Origin: Paraprevotella sp.
Lineage (GTDB): Bacteria > Bacteroidota > Bacteroidia > Bacteroidales > Bacteroidaceae
Reading direction: 5' to 3'
Assembly: GCA_017425765.1 (NCBI GenBank)
Contig: JAFOXE010000114.1
Span: forward strand, 1 to 23,768
Length of the DNA: 23,768 bases
The stretch's first letter is position 1. Every line of letters starts with the position of its first letter. The notes beneath the pieces are model-generated. The model did not search any database. It was not told the origin of the DNA and worked only from the letters and a program-made list of their open reading frames with translations. A program made the position numbers and the translations under genes. This document shows, in pieces, positions 1 through 6,798 of the stretch.

Positions 1-42
1 CATGGCTACTATCCAAATGAGTATCAGTTTGAAACGAATCAT
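1..42 (-). CDS. 5' end of an exported protein gene, truncated by the window edge
   Basis: Only the first 14 codons are inside the window. Read on the minus strand from the ATG at 42-40 they give MIRFKLILIWIVAM: one basic residue and then a hydrophobic run, as at the start of a signal peptide or lipoprotein leader. The ATG overlaps the stop codon of the DUF3575 gene (ATGA at 42-39), so the two are almost certainly co-transcribed and translationally coupled. In Bacteroidales, DUF3575 genes often neighbour DUF3868 or other fimbria-associated genes, so a DUF3868-type protein is a plausible identity, but this is inference from context only; 14 residues cannot identify a family. Confidence 0.6.
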   Translation of the reverse strand, partial: MIRFKLILIWIVAM

Positions 43-1316
43 GGGTGTGCTCCTTTCTTTACCTTAAGGGTGATAGGGCACACCAAAGTGATTTGTGCTT
101 TGGTAAGTCCGAAGTATTTCCAGGTTCCGTCCTTTTCGGGCAGGTGCCACAAGGTGGAGTAATCTTGCGAAGGCTCGTAACCACGGTGTGGGATGGAGGC
201 ATATCCGGCCGATACCGAGAATTCCAGGTTCAGTCGTTTGCTGATGGGCATGGCATATCCATAGCTCAAACCCACACTCCAATGTTCGCCTTGGTAGCAG
301 ATGTCGTGTTTGCGTTCAAAGTCCCATTTTCCTGATTCTGCATATATACCCACAAAGTGACCCATAAACTTGTCGCGCTTGATGCGTTTGGGTGTAGCCG
401 GTCGGGGCATGGGCTTGAACCACCAGCGGGCTTCGCCACCGATGCTTAAAAAGCGCATGCAGAATTCATTGTTGGCCTTTCCCCATCGCCACCATGGGAA
501 TTGATGGTAGTAAAGAACAGAGATTCGGTCCTTATATACAGGGGCTTCGATGGAAAAGTTTACCCACGATGCAAGGTCGTATAACAAATTGGTTTTCAGT
601 GCCAAGATGGTTTTGGTGTCTTCGGCTGCTGATAGATCGATGGGTGTTATCTCCGGTGCAGGGATAGTGGGCAAAACGGTTTCTTGTATGGAAGATAGAG
701 GAAGGGCTTGCTCTTTGTTGATGGGCACCCATACCGAAATCCACGTAGCATAACGCAGGCGGGGCATCAGGTGTTTCAGCATGTATTCCCACGATTTTCC
801 GTTGTTGAGACGTTGCAACATTATTTTACGCTTTGCATCGGAAACATCGGTGCGCGACAAGATGTTCAACACCTCTTGTTTGTCGGACAAAGGATAGTTT
901 TCAAGAACTTCCTCACGCAGACCCACCCAGTTCTCGGCCGTAGGGTCAAGGATGATGAGCGAATCGGCAAGGTTACGACCGGCAGGCACATGGCTAAGCA
1001 GGTAGTTCTTGGCCGTACGTCCGCGCTCTTGTGCTAATTTCTTGTTGAACGAATAAGGACCTTCGGGCGAGGCATACGAGTAGATGGTGATGCTGTCAAT
1101 TCGGGGCGACTTAGCCAAGTAATTCTTGATAAGGCGGAGTTTCTCGGCATTGCCCATGTAGTTTTCGTGAAGATTTGATTTGTTTATGGGGTAGTATATA
1201 CGAAAATGCATCACGACTGATGAGCCGGATGCCCTAGTGCTTGCTTGCGCCTTTGCTTGTGCGGAAGTGCACACCCCAACAACTATACCTAATAATATAT
1301 ATAGAAACGTCTTCAC
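39..1316 (-). CDS. OmpA-like / DUF3575 domain outer-membrane protein
   Basis: 425 residues with a signal peptide (about 1-24, ending AQAKAQA). Residues about 36-108 resemble an OmpA-type domain: a beta strand (VVMHFRIYYPINKS), a middle strand with SITIYSYASPEG, then NKKLAQERGRTAKNYL, matching the family's N-x-x-L-A-x-x-R-A helix. Residues about 232-420 match DUF3575, a predicted outer-membrane beta barrel found in Bacteroidota (ALKTNLLYDLASWVNFSIEAP, SIGGEARWWF, SVGLSYGYAMPISKRLNLEFS). The start used is GTG (1316-1314); no better in-frame ATG was seen nearby. A TACCTTTG promoter element lies 31 bp upstream. The stop overlaps the next gene's ATG. DUF3575 proteins often sit in fimbria-like or cell-surface operons in this phylum, so a role in surface structure assembly or anchoring is likely but not shown. 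The family call is strong, the function open. Confidence 0.85.
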   Translation of the reverse strand: MKTFLYILLGIVVGVCTSAQAKAQASTRASGSSVVMHFRIYYPINKSNLHENYMGNAEKLRLIKNYLAKSPRIDSITIYSYASPEGPYSFNKKLAQERGRTAKNYLLSHVPAGRNLADSLIILDPTAENWVGLREEVLENYPLSDKQEVLNILSRTDVSDAKRKIMLQRLNNGKSWEYMLKHLMPRLRYATWISVWVPINKEQALPLSSIQETVLPTIPAPEITPIDLSAAEDTKTILALKTNLLYDLASWVNFSIEAPVYKDRISVLYYHQFPWWRWGKANNEFCMRFLSIGGEARWWFKPMPRPATPKRIKRDKFMGHFVGIYAESGKWDFERKHDICYQGEHWSVGLSYGYAMPISKRLNLEFSVSAGYASIPHRGYEPSQDYSTLWHLPEKDGTWKYFGLTKAQITLVCPITLKVKKGAHP

Positions 1317-1346
1317 GACGAATTTTCCTATCCTAATACTTTAATA

Positions 1347-1354
1347 CAAAGGTA
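1347..1354 (-). promoter_or_regulatory. Bacteroidota -7 promoter element upstream of the DUF3575 gene
   Basis: On the minus strand this reads TACCTTTG, an exact match to the TAnnTTTG -7 consensus of the Bacteroidota primary sigma factor. It lies 31 bp from the GTG start, leaving a short 5' leader. No clear TTG/TTTG -33 element is present about 19-21 bp further upstream, so the promoter may depend on an activator. Confidence 0.55.
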
Positions 1355-1426
1355 AGGTTAAATGCTGTATGGTGGATGAAAATATATATTTTTTTGCACT
1401 TTGGTTAAAAAGAATTAACACTTTGC

Positions 1427-1436
1427 GGGGGGGGGG
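1427..1436. repeat. Homopolymeric tract of ten G
   Basis: Ten consecutive G on the plus strand (C10 on the minus strand) in non-coding DNA, about 110 bp upstream of the DUF3575 start and about 73 bp upstream of its -7 box. The surrounding DNA is AT-rich, so the tract stands out. Tracts of this length are prone to slipped-strand length change. Confidence 0.9.
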
Positions 1437-1622
1437 TAATAAAAAGTGTTAAGAAAATATGATTCCTGTACGTTTTTTTGTCACAAAGAGTAGTAGTTTT
1501 TCAGAATTGCTACCTGTGATACACCTATCGCAAGTAGGTACAGACTTGCTCGGCACAGCATCGACGCAGAAAAACACCATGGTGTGCCTTAAAAGAGATG
1601 CTCATCTCATGCTGTGTGAGAT

Positions 1623-1649
1623 GCTCGTGTGAAGGGGTGTTACACGAGC
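1623..1649. repeat. Inverted repeat GCTCGTGT / ACACGAGC
   Basis: Perfect 8-bp arms at 1623-1630 and 1642-1649 separated by 11 nt. The core CTCGTGT/ACACGAG recurs as a perfect 9-bp inverted repeat upstream of the lyase gene (6455-6487) and inside the terminator stem at 13717-13755. It could be an operator, a small dispersed repeat or an RNA hairpin. Confidence 0.7.
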
Positions 1650-1677
1650 GTGTGGAGGGGCGTTACACGAACGTGTG
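1634..1677. repeat. Two tandem palindromes ACACG-NN-CGTGT, 23 bp apart
   Basis: A 21-bp unit occurs at 1634-1654 and again at 1657-1677 with two substitutions (period 23 bp). Each copy contains a palindrome with 5-bp arms and a 2-bp spacer: ACACGAGCGTGT at 1642-1653 and ACACGAACGTGT at 1665-1676. The centre-to-centre spacing is about two helical turns, so two dimers would sit on the same face of the DNA. Confidence 0.7.
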
Positions 1678-1699
1678 TTTTGAGGGTGCTGAACAAGAC

Positions 1700-1743
1700 A
1701 AAAAAGCCGAGCACGGAGGTCGTGGACGGACCTCGGTGCTCGG
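1700..1743 (-). terminator. Intrinsic terminator of the PL11 lyase gene
   Basis: A 15-bp stem (arms 1707-1721 and 1729-1743, one mismatch, 7-nt loop) with a GC-rich base, followed on the minus strand by a run of six T (1705-1700). It starts 53 bp past the lyase stop codon and fits a rho-independent terminator for that gene. Confidence 0.9.
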
Positions 1744-1795
1744 TTTGTATGGAGCTGTTCCCGGGTTGGGAACGAGGATGCAAGGAATCGTGCGG

Positions 1796-4700
1796 TTAGT
1801 TTTTCATCTTCATGGTGAGTGTTTCGCCGTTTTGCTTTTTAATCTTGAGCAGATACACTTTGTTCGGCTCGCCGTGTTGCTTGCAATCGCCGGAAATATG
1901 GCCAAACAGTCCGTTCCATGTGGCCACCAACTTGCCGTCGGGGGCATACATGCGCACGTTCACCTTTTCGTGGTGAGGCACGGGTGTGATGCCGTCGGCC
2001 AGTCCGCTGTCGTAGCGCACAAAGAGGAGTCCTTCTGCAAAGCGGCTCGTGTCCCAATAATTACCCAAAGGCAACTCCGGAAGTTGGAATTGAAGTTGCG
2101 ACACATCGGGCACGGTAACTTTGTTCACGTCTGTCCATAGCAGGAAGGAGTCGGCCACGGCCTCGTCGGTGGTGGGTTGGTAGCTGCTGTCAAGGAAAGG
2201 TGCAATGGTGGCACCGTCGTAGAAACGGAGTGTGCCAATTTGGCTCAAGTAGGCATTGCCCATGGTTGCTTTTCCTGTGGAGGCGTTCACGGTGAGGCAT
2301 TTACGCAATCCGCACACCAAAGTTCCGGTGCGTGAGAAAGTTACATTTTTTCCGCCGAAGTAAATCATACCGCTGGCCGATGTTTCGCTTAAGCCCGGTT
2401 GCAGCGTTCCGCTGATGGTTACGGTGGTGTTGCTTAAAGGCACTGTGCTCTTAGTGGTTCCTACAAGTTTGGAGTTGGTGCTTACCACTAGAGTTCCGGT
2501 ACCCAAAGAGGCGCCCGACTTCAAAAGCAATGTTCCGGCATTGATGCGGATGGCACCCGTGGTGGTCCATGCTTGGTTTACGGTGATTTTGCCCGAACCG
2601 GTTTTGGTGAATGCTGCATTGTCGATCACAAGAGCCGACAGGGTGTAGTCCTCGTCGTTGCCCACTTGCCATACGTTGTTGCCCGATACGCTACCGCCTA
2701 AGGTGCAGTTGCCACCTAATGAGCCCGATCCGGTAACCTTACCTATACTAAAGGTTTTGGCGGTGTTTTGCAAGATGACGCCGGCACCCAGGTGGAACGT
2801 ACCCTTAGGCATGCCGTAACTGTTGTTGAGGCAGAAACGACCGTCGGCCGAGCTGGCTACAATGGTGCCTTCGAAGGCAGACCAATTGCCGGTGAAGTGG
2901 CAACGGTCGGCATACCATCCACTTCCTTTCACCAAAGGATAGCTAAGATTGAGTGTACCTGAGCCGGTGAGTTTGTTGCTGTAGGTGCCACGGTCGGCCT
3001 GGCAGTTCAGCGTGGCTGTGCGACCTGCCGGAACGTGGATAGGGGTGGAGTTGTTCTGAGCCAGGTCGGTGGTTCCTCCTTGTAGCTTTAATACCTTGGC
3101 CGGGGTGGCACATTGTACGGAGAGTCCTCCGGTTGCAACGCAAAGCGTATCTAACGAAGCGTTGTTTGCATATAGAGTCATCCATCCGTTTCCGTTTTTG
3201 ATAATCTGAGTTCCGCTGAACGAGCTGTTCATGTAGAATGCACCTGTGTTTTGAATGGTGCCGCCTTGAGAGGTGCGTGCCTTGATGGGCGAGCCCATGG
3301 TGACGGTGCCCGTAGTGCGCAAAGTGGCTCCATTTTCTATGGTGATGTGGTCGGCTGCTGTGCCCACAGCACCCAAGGCGCCGGCGGCCAAAGAGGCATG
3401 GCTGAGTGAAGCTACCTCTACCGTACCTCCGCTAATCAGCGTTTTGCCGGTGTTCGTGTTGGCGGTTTCAATCGTTAGTGTGCCGGTGCCGGTTTTTACC
3501 ATCGAGGCTGTGCCGGTAATGGCTCCACCTCCGCCCCAGGTGTAGTTGTTGTTGGCATCTACAAACAGGGTGTCGGGGTCAAGTTCGCCCGTAAGTTTAA
3601 GGCTGAATTGTGAGGCATTATCGTCGAACACTACATTGTCTTGCGACACGAAGTAGGAGGCGGAGCCGTTGAACGTAAAGTTTTGTGTGTTGGCAAAGTC
3701 CCAAATGTTGCTTTGGGCGCCGGTCCAGTAAATGGTGGCTGGGTCGCGGGTGCCTTCAATAGTAAGGATGAGTTTGCCGTCGGCTATACGCAACGATTTT
3801 TTCAAACCATCCAATCCTTCAATCTTCACGCTGTTCAGGTTGCCGGTAACGGCCGAGGCGTCGCCCAGAATGTAATCTCCTGCAGGCAATTCGGACGCTG
3901 AGCCTTCAATGTGGCTGACCACTTCGAGCAGCGGAGTAATGTATTTGGGGCCAAACTTAACCCATGCATCGCCTGTTTTTTCCTCTACACGGATGTACTT
4001 GGTATTCAGCTTGTCGCCTTTGGCGGTATTGTCGGAAAGATCGATTTGGATGCGGGCACCGAATCCCCAAATCAAGGTGTCGGTGGTAAGGGTGCCGTAG
4101 GTGTTGGCTGCACCGGGACGGATGACGGAGGCATAATCGGCCTTGATGCTGCGGAACGTACCTTTAGAATTCAGTTCGGCAAAGCGGTTGAGCCACAAAG
4201 AAGAGTTCTTCATGGTGCCGTCGAAATTAAGTGTTCCGGCCCAAATATTGGTTTCGCCTGTGTGAGTCATGTGGGTGGCAGGAAGGGTGAGGATGCCGTC
4301 GCCCTGCTTGATGAGGCGTGTGCTTCCGCTAAGGCCTCCACCGCTGACGTTGCAGGTGTAGTAATGATAATTGATGGTTGGTTTCTTGTTGGTGGTGTGG
4401 TCGCCGGCCGTACCTTGCACCCAAGAGGGCACGTTGAAGGTAAGAATGTAAGGGCTGGCTCCCTCGGCTATTCTGATTTCGGTGTTGTTGGTTTCGCATA
4501 CAATTAAATGCTTATCGGTGGTGGTGATGGTGCCACCATTCTTCACTTCGGTGCGGCCCGTCATGGTGAGCGGAGCCGGTGCAGTGGTGATGCCTTCCAT
4601 CTTTCCTAAGAAGTACGACTTGTGGGGTGGCTGATTGTAACCCATTGATTGCCACACCATAGCGTTGCGGTATTGGTGGTCGTGCCATAGGGTGGGGATG

Positions 4701-6430
4701 CGGTAGGTGGTGCTTTCGCCGGTTGTGTAAATCAACAATGCGGTGTTGTCGCTTTTACGCATTACCACCTCCTCGCGCCAATCACCGAAAATATCGGCTA
4801 TTGCACCCGGATTGTTCTTTGACCAATTGTTGCATTTAGATTCCGAGAAGTTCCAACGTCCACCGGCTACGGTACTGCTGGCCGGACGATATACAGCGCC
4901 ATAACCTTCGGTGCCCGGACTGTCGAAGTACTCGTCGCATAAGTCACCGTCCCAATATAGGCGTTGATTGAGGTCGCCCCAACTGATGAAGTTATCGCCA
5001 CCAAGAGTAGTTAATTCCTTGTCGGCGGTGCCACTAATCCATCCTGTAGATACGCTGCGGCCTTGTGAGCCCGGATAATCGTCGGTGAAGTTAGCACAAA
5101 GGGCACGGCCGTCGTCGCCTGTGGCCACCACGCGGTAGTAGAATTCCGAGGTGCAGGCATTGCGGTAGTTCATGGCCGGAGAAGATTCGTTGCACGCAAA
5201 TTGTTCTTGATATTTACGGTAAGGGTCAAGATCGGAGCAGTGTTGAGCATCGCCGTGACCGAGGCCGGTAGTGCTTAATCCTTTGCCGTTGTCGTCGATA
5301 ATCATAGAGCCAAATACAATTTCGTCACGGCCGTCCCAATCCACATCGGCCACTTGGAAATTGTGGTAGCCTTGGCCAAACCAGGGTCCAGACACGGCAT
5401 TGTCCCACGACCATCGTAGGGTGAGTTTGTGGGTGACGGGATCGACGTCGTATGCCTTCATCATGTGTTTGGTGTAGCAACCACGGCCCAAGAAGATACT
5501 AGCTTTACGGCCATCAAGGAAAGGCGCTGCAAAGTAATGCTTGGTGGCGCGGTGTCCATAATCATCTCCCCAATCTTGTGATGTACCTCTGGGATTAGGG
5601 AAAACCATGTAATTGGGGTGTGCAGAAGGACCTATAGCGTAGGGCTTTCCGGTGGCACCCTCGAGATAGAGTAGGTATTCGTTGCCCGTGTGGGTGTATT
5701 CGTAAATGGGGCGGGTGTCGGCCGAGGAGCCAATCTTAGTGGTTGTGCCATCGGCATGATGAATGATCATGTTGTCCGCACCGCGCAACAACACTTCGGC
5801 TTTTCCATCCTGATCCCAATCGTAGCACACACAATCCCATTGCTCGTCGGCAGCGGCTTGCATGTTCGGACCCATATCAATCCACCATAGGCGGTTGCCC
5901 TGCATATCGTAACAATCCAATACGTGGAAGCAGTTGCTTTGGGCGGCATCCGTAGAAATTCCGCACGGACGTTTTACTATGAATTCCACTACGCCGTCGC
6001 CGTTCAAATCACCAAGCGATACATCGTTGAGGGTGTAATTGGCGGTAACATCGGCACTGTTGCGACCGAGAATAGGTTTTACGGGGATTACCCAGCGGCC
6101 GTTTTCCCAACGGGTGATTTCGGCTGAAACCGGCTGCTCTACACCACGCACTACGGCTGCAACACTATAACGACTGGTGGCTGTTCCTGTGCTATGGCGA
6201 TAGTTGGATGTTTTCAAGTTTGTGGCAATCTTGGAGCCGTTACAATACAGGTTGTAGGTTACATCGTAGTATTCCTCGCCCCATACGCGCCAACTGACAA
6301 GGTTTCCTCCCAAGCCGGAAGGGACAGCTACCAGACCGCGGTCGATTTTGTCGGTGAAGCGTTGCGCCCAAGTGCTTAGACTGCAGCACAAAAGAAGAGC
6401 AAACAAGATGCTTTTTGTGTACTTTTTCAT
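1796..6430 (-). CDS. PL11 rhamnogalacturonan lyase fused to autotransporter-type beta-strand repeats
   Basis: 1544 residues, ATG start, signal peptide about 1-22 (ends STWAQ). Residues about 25-617 form a complete PL11 rhamnogalacturonan lyase (YesW type), which cleaves the rhamnose-galacturonate backbone of rhamnogalacturonan I by beta elimination. Visible hallmarks are three calcium-binding loops of the beta propeller (DLNGDGVVEF 141-150, DWDQDGKAEV 204-213, DVDWDGRDEI 362-371), IADIFGDWREEVV near 544, and the family's end motif MGYNQPPHKSYFLG (596-609). From about 620 to 1440 the chain is rich in G, T, N and S with repeated units such as VKTGTGTLTI and TKTGSGKITV, matching autotransporter-associated beta-strand repeats. 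The last 70 residues (MYAPDGKLVATW ... VYLLKIKKQNGETLTMKMKN) resemble a type IX secretion C-terminal domain. Many PL11 enzymes end near residue 620, so the tail roughly doubles the protein. No SusC/SusD genes are adjacent. The lyase call is firm; surface display is inference. Confidence 0.93.
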   Translation of the reverse strand: MKKYTKSILFALLLCCSLSTWAQRFTDKIDRGLVAVPSGLGGNLVSWRVWGEEYYDVTYNLYCNGSKIATNLKTSNYRHSTGTATSRYSVAAVVRGVEQPVSAEITRWENGRWVIPVKPILGRNSADVTANYTLNDVSLGDLNGDGVVEFIVKRPCGISTDAAQSNCFHVLDCYDMQGNRLWWIDMGPNMQAAADEQWDCVCYDWDQDGKAEVLLRGADNMIIHHADGTTTKIGSSADTRPIYEYTHTGNEYLLYLEGATGKPYAIGPSAHPNYMVFPNPRGTSQDWGDDYGHRATKHYFAAPFLDGRKASIFLGRGCYTKHMMKAYDVDPVTHKLTLRWSWDNAVSGPWFGQGYHNFQVADVDWDGRDEIVFGSMIIDDNGKGLSTTGLGHGDAQHCSDLDPYRKYQEQFACNESSPAMNYRNACTSEFYYRVVATGDDGRALCANFTDDYPGSQGRSVSTGWISGTADKELTTLGGDNFISWGDLNQRLYWDGDLCDEYFDSPGTEGYGAVYRPASSTVAGGRWNFSESKCNNWSKNNPGAIADIFGDWREEVVMRKSDNTALLIYTTGESTTYRIPTLWHDHQYRNAMVWQSMGYNQPPHKSYFLGKMEGITTAPAPLTMTGRTEVKNGGTITTTDKHLIVCETNNTEIRIAEGASPYILTFNVPSWVQGTAGDHTTNKKPTINYHYYTCNVSGGGLSGSTRLIKQGDGILTLPATHMTHTGETNIWAGTLNFDGTMKNSSLWLNRFAELNSKGTFRSIKADYASVIRPGAANTYGTLTTDTLIWGFGARIQIDLSDNTAKGDKLNTKYIRVEEKTGDAWVKFGPKYITPLLEVVSHIEGSASELPAGDYILGDASAVTGNLNSVKIEGLDGLKKSLRIADGKLILTIEGTRDPATIYWTGAQSNIWDFANTQNFTFNGSASYFVSQDNVVFDDNASQFSLKLTGELDPDTLFVDANNNYTWGGGGAITGTASMVKTGTGTLTIETANTNTGKTLISGGTVEVASLSHASLAAGALGAVGTAADHITIENGATLRTTGTVTMGSPIKARTSQGGTIQNTGAFYMNSSFSGTQIIKNGNGWMTLYANNASLDTLCVATGGLSVQCATPAKVLKLQGGTTDLAQNNSTPIHVPAGRTATLNCQADRGTYSNKLTGSGTLNLSYPLVKGSGWYADRCHFTGNWSAFEGTIVASSADGRFCLNNSYGMPKGTFHLGAGVILQNTAKTFSIGKVTGSGSLGGNCTLGGSVSGNNVWQVGNDEDYTLSALVIDNAAFTKTGSGKITVNQAWTTTGAIRINAGTLLLKSGASLGTGTLVVSTNSKLVGTTKSTVPLSNTTVTISGTLQPGLSETSASGMIYFGGKNVTFSRTGTLVCGLRKCLTVNASTGKATMGNAYLSQIGTLRFYDGATIAPFLDSSYQPTTDEAVADSFLLWTDVNKVTVPDVSQLQFQLPELPLGNYWDTSRFAEGLLFVRYDSGLADGITPVPHHEKVNVRMYAPDGKLVATWNGLFGHISGDCKQHGEPNKVYLLKIKKQNGETLTMKMKN

Positions 6431-6454
6431 GGTATATGTTGTTGATTTTACATT

Positions 6455-6487
6455 CTCGTGTAAATGTAGAAAAAATTGTTACACGAG
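6455..6487. repeat. Perfect 9-bp inverted repeat in the lyase upstream region
   Basis: CTCGTGTAA (6455-6463) and TTACACGAG (6479-6487) are exact reverse complements separated by 15 nt, 25-57 bp upstream of the lyase ATG. The repeat overlaps the only reasonable -7-like element, so it could be an operator over the promoter or a leader hairpin. The same core flanks the gene on its other side (1623-1677). Confidence 0.75.
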
Positions 6488-6492
6488 CACAA
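6461..6492 (-). promoter_or_regulatory. Possible promoter of the PL11 lyase gene
   Basis: On the minus strand TACATTTA (6468-6461) differs from TAnnTTTG only at the last base, and a TTG lies 21 bp further upstream (6492-6490). It is 30 bp from the ATG. The match is imperfect; the overlap with the inverted repeat suggests regulated rather than constitutive use. Confidence 0.4.
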
Positions 6493-6610
6493 CAATTAAC
6501 CAAAAACCTCTTAAAGTTTTCAAAAGATGAACTTACGGAAGCAATCAAACGAGCATGTAAACCTAATGTGATGCAGAAAAAGAAGCCGTGTGACGAGCGT
6601 AAAAAGCATA

Positions 6611-6643
6611 AAAAAAAGAGGATTTCCCTTTCGGGAAACCCTC
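6611..6643 (-). terminator. Intrinsic terminator after tRNA-Leu
   Basis: Arms 6618-6628 and 6633-6643 form an 11-bp stem with one mismatch and a 4-nt loop; on the minus strand it is followed by seven T (6617-6611). It begins 14 nt past the tRNA 3' end and separates the tRNA from the lyase promoter region. Confidence 0.88.
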
Positions 6644-6656
6644 TACTTAAACTGCG

Positions 6657-6738
6657 TGCGCCTAATAGGACTCGAACCTACACGCCGCGAAGCACCAGAT
6701 CCTAAGTCTGGCGTGTCTACCAATTTCACCACAGGCGC
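6657..6738 (-). tRNA. tRNA-Leu, anticodon UAG
   Basis: 82 nt on the minus strand. The 7-bp acceptor stem pairs GCGCCTG with TAGGCGC and has discriminator A. The D-loop region (TGGTGAAATTGGTAGACAC), anticodon stem-loop CCAGA-CTTAGGA-TCTGG (anticodon TAG), a short variable arm (TGCTTCGCGGC region) typical of class II leucine tRNAs, and the T arm with GGTTCGAGTCC are all readable. CCA is not encoded. The tRNA reads CUA and other CUN codons. It has its own promoter and terminator and lies in the gap between the S41 and lyase genes. Confidence 0.96.
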
Positions 6739-6751
6739 AGGATTTCATCGG

Positions 6752-6782
6752 CAAAGGTATAACAAAAACTTTATACTCGCAA
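6752..6782 (-). promoter_or_regulatory. Promoter of tRNA-Leu
   Basis: Minus strand TACCTTTG at 6759-6752 is an exact TAnnTTTG box; a TTG (6782-6780) lies 20 bp upstream as the -33 element. The predicted start falls a few bases before the mature tRNA 5' end (6738). Read-through from the S41 gene is also possible because no terminator is seen between them. Confidence 0.7.
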
Positions 6783-6798
6783 GAGTTGAGCGAGATTT

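Larger units (their letters stand above)
1317..1795. other. 479-bp intergenic region with no convincing gene
   Basis: Between the lyase stop and the DUF3575 start I see no protein gene; the plus-strand open frame from 1598 is antisense to the lyase 3' end and has no family features. The region holds, from left to right: a -7 box (1347-1354), G10 (1427-1436), a perfect 12-bp palindrome ACACCATGGTGT (1574-1585), an inverted repeat CATCTCA/TGAGATG (1603-1609/1617-1623), a second inverted repeat and a tandem palindrome pair (1623-1677), and the lyase terminator (1700-1743). About 1440-1570 shows nothing I can name. Confidence 0.7.

Noticed and set aside
1598..2140. 180-codon plus-strand open frame across the lyase terminator
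   Set aside because: It reads through the terminator stem and the lyase 3' end, and no recognisable protein results.
2300..4300. Possible tandem DNA repeat or CRISPR-like array in the lyase gene
   Set aside because: Similarity is at protein level (beta-strand repeats of varied length) with no constant repeat/spacer pattern in the DNA.
3911..4507. 198-codon plus-strand open frame opposite the PL11 gene
   Set aside because: It is antisense to the repeat-rich part of the lyase, has no signal peptide, domain or promoter, and its composition mirrors the opposite strand.
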